From the NCBI RefSeq assembly GCF_005233835.1, contig NZ_SZQA01000053.1:1-39280 (forward strand): a DNA stretch of 39,280 nucleotides. Direction: 5' to 3'. The translations under genes and the position numbers were made by a program. The stretch's first letter is position 1. Every line of letters begins with the position of its first letter. Below are positions 38,466 through 39,280 of this stretch, piece by piece. The stretch comes from Herbidospora galbida (GTDB lineage: Bacteria > Actinomycetota > Actinomycetes > Streptosporangiales > Streptosporangiaceae). The notes beneath the pieces are model-generated. The model saw nothing but the letters and a program-made list of their open reading frames with translations, was not told the origin of the DNA and did not search any database.

Positions 38466-39280
<815 letters not shown>

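Overview
The window reads as chromosome of a very GC-rich, mycelial-type actinomycete. The core gene order glnD ... ffh-rpsP-khpA-rimM-trmD-rplS-lepB-lepB-rnhB-DUF2469-yraN-comM(yifB)-dprA ... rpsB is the one known from Streptomyces and relatives. The conservons, GTG starts and ATGA/GTGA start-stop overlaps fit the same group. The duplicated conservons and the missing whiG between dprA and rpsB make me lean to a Streptosporangiales-like genus; this is inference, as no 16S or marker search was possible.

Layout. (1) 2-1222: 3' part of glnD. (2) 1223-22560: an accessory island of about 21 kb between glnD and ffh, which are close neighbours in Streptomyces. It holds three complete conservons (cvnABCD: NIT/HAMP/HATPase sensor kinase-like CvnA, roadblock CvnB, DUF742 CvnC, small GTPase-like CvnD). 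Between them lie a lipoprotein solute-binding protein with a GT1-type glycosyltransferase, and a minus-strand operon encoding an SsuA/NMT1-like lipoprotein, two permeases, an ATPase and an O-methyltransferase. (3) 22631-26911: ffh, then the S16-KhpA-RimM-TrmD-L19 group. (4) 27072-30036: two signal peptidases I, RNase HII, DUF2469 and YraN. (5) 30037-30568: non-coding, with a decayed duplicate of the yraN 3' end. (6) 30569-34482: comM-dprA-xerC-like recombinase. (7) 34445-38212: M23 peptidase, unusual family III CoA-transferase, and an MFS exporter divergent from an ArsR-type regulator. (8) 38213-39280: rpsB leader and the 5' part of rpsB.

How the parts may work together. Each conservon is a tight four-gene unit, and its cvnC and cvnD overlap by 20 nt with a nearly invariant junction. 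Known conservons act as membrane-associated G-protein-like signalling complexes without a dedicated response regulator. The genes between them encode two extracytoplasmic ligand-binding lipoproteins and two tailoring-type enzymes. The island could therefore be a ligand-sensing and signalling locus, but this is a hypothesis from position alone. The best regulatory signals are an 18-bp perfect palindrome that fills the -35/-10 spacer before the first lipoprotein gene, repeated TTTGGAsCGGTCCA palindromes in the divergent region before the third conservon, two TGAA-N8-TTCA operators in the MFS/ArsR intergenic region, and hairpins before rimM and rpsB.
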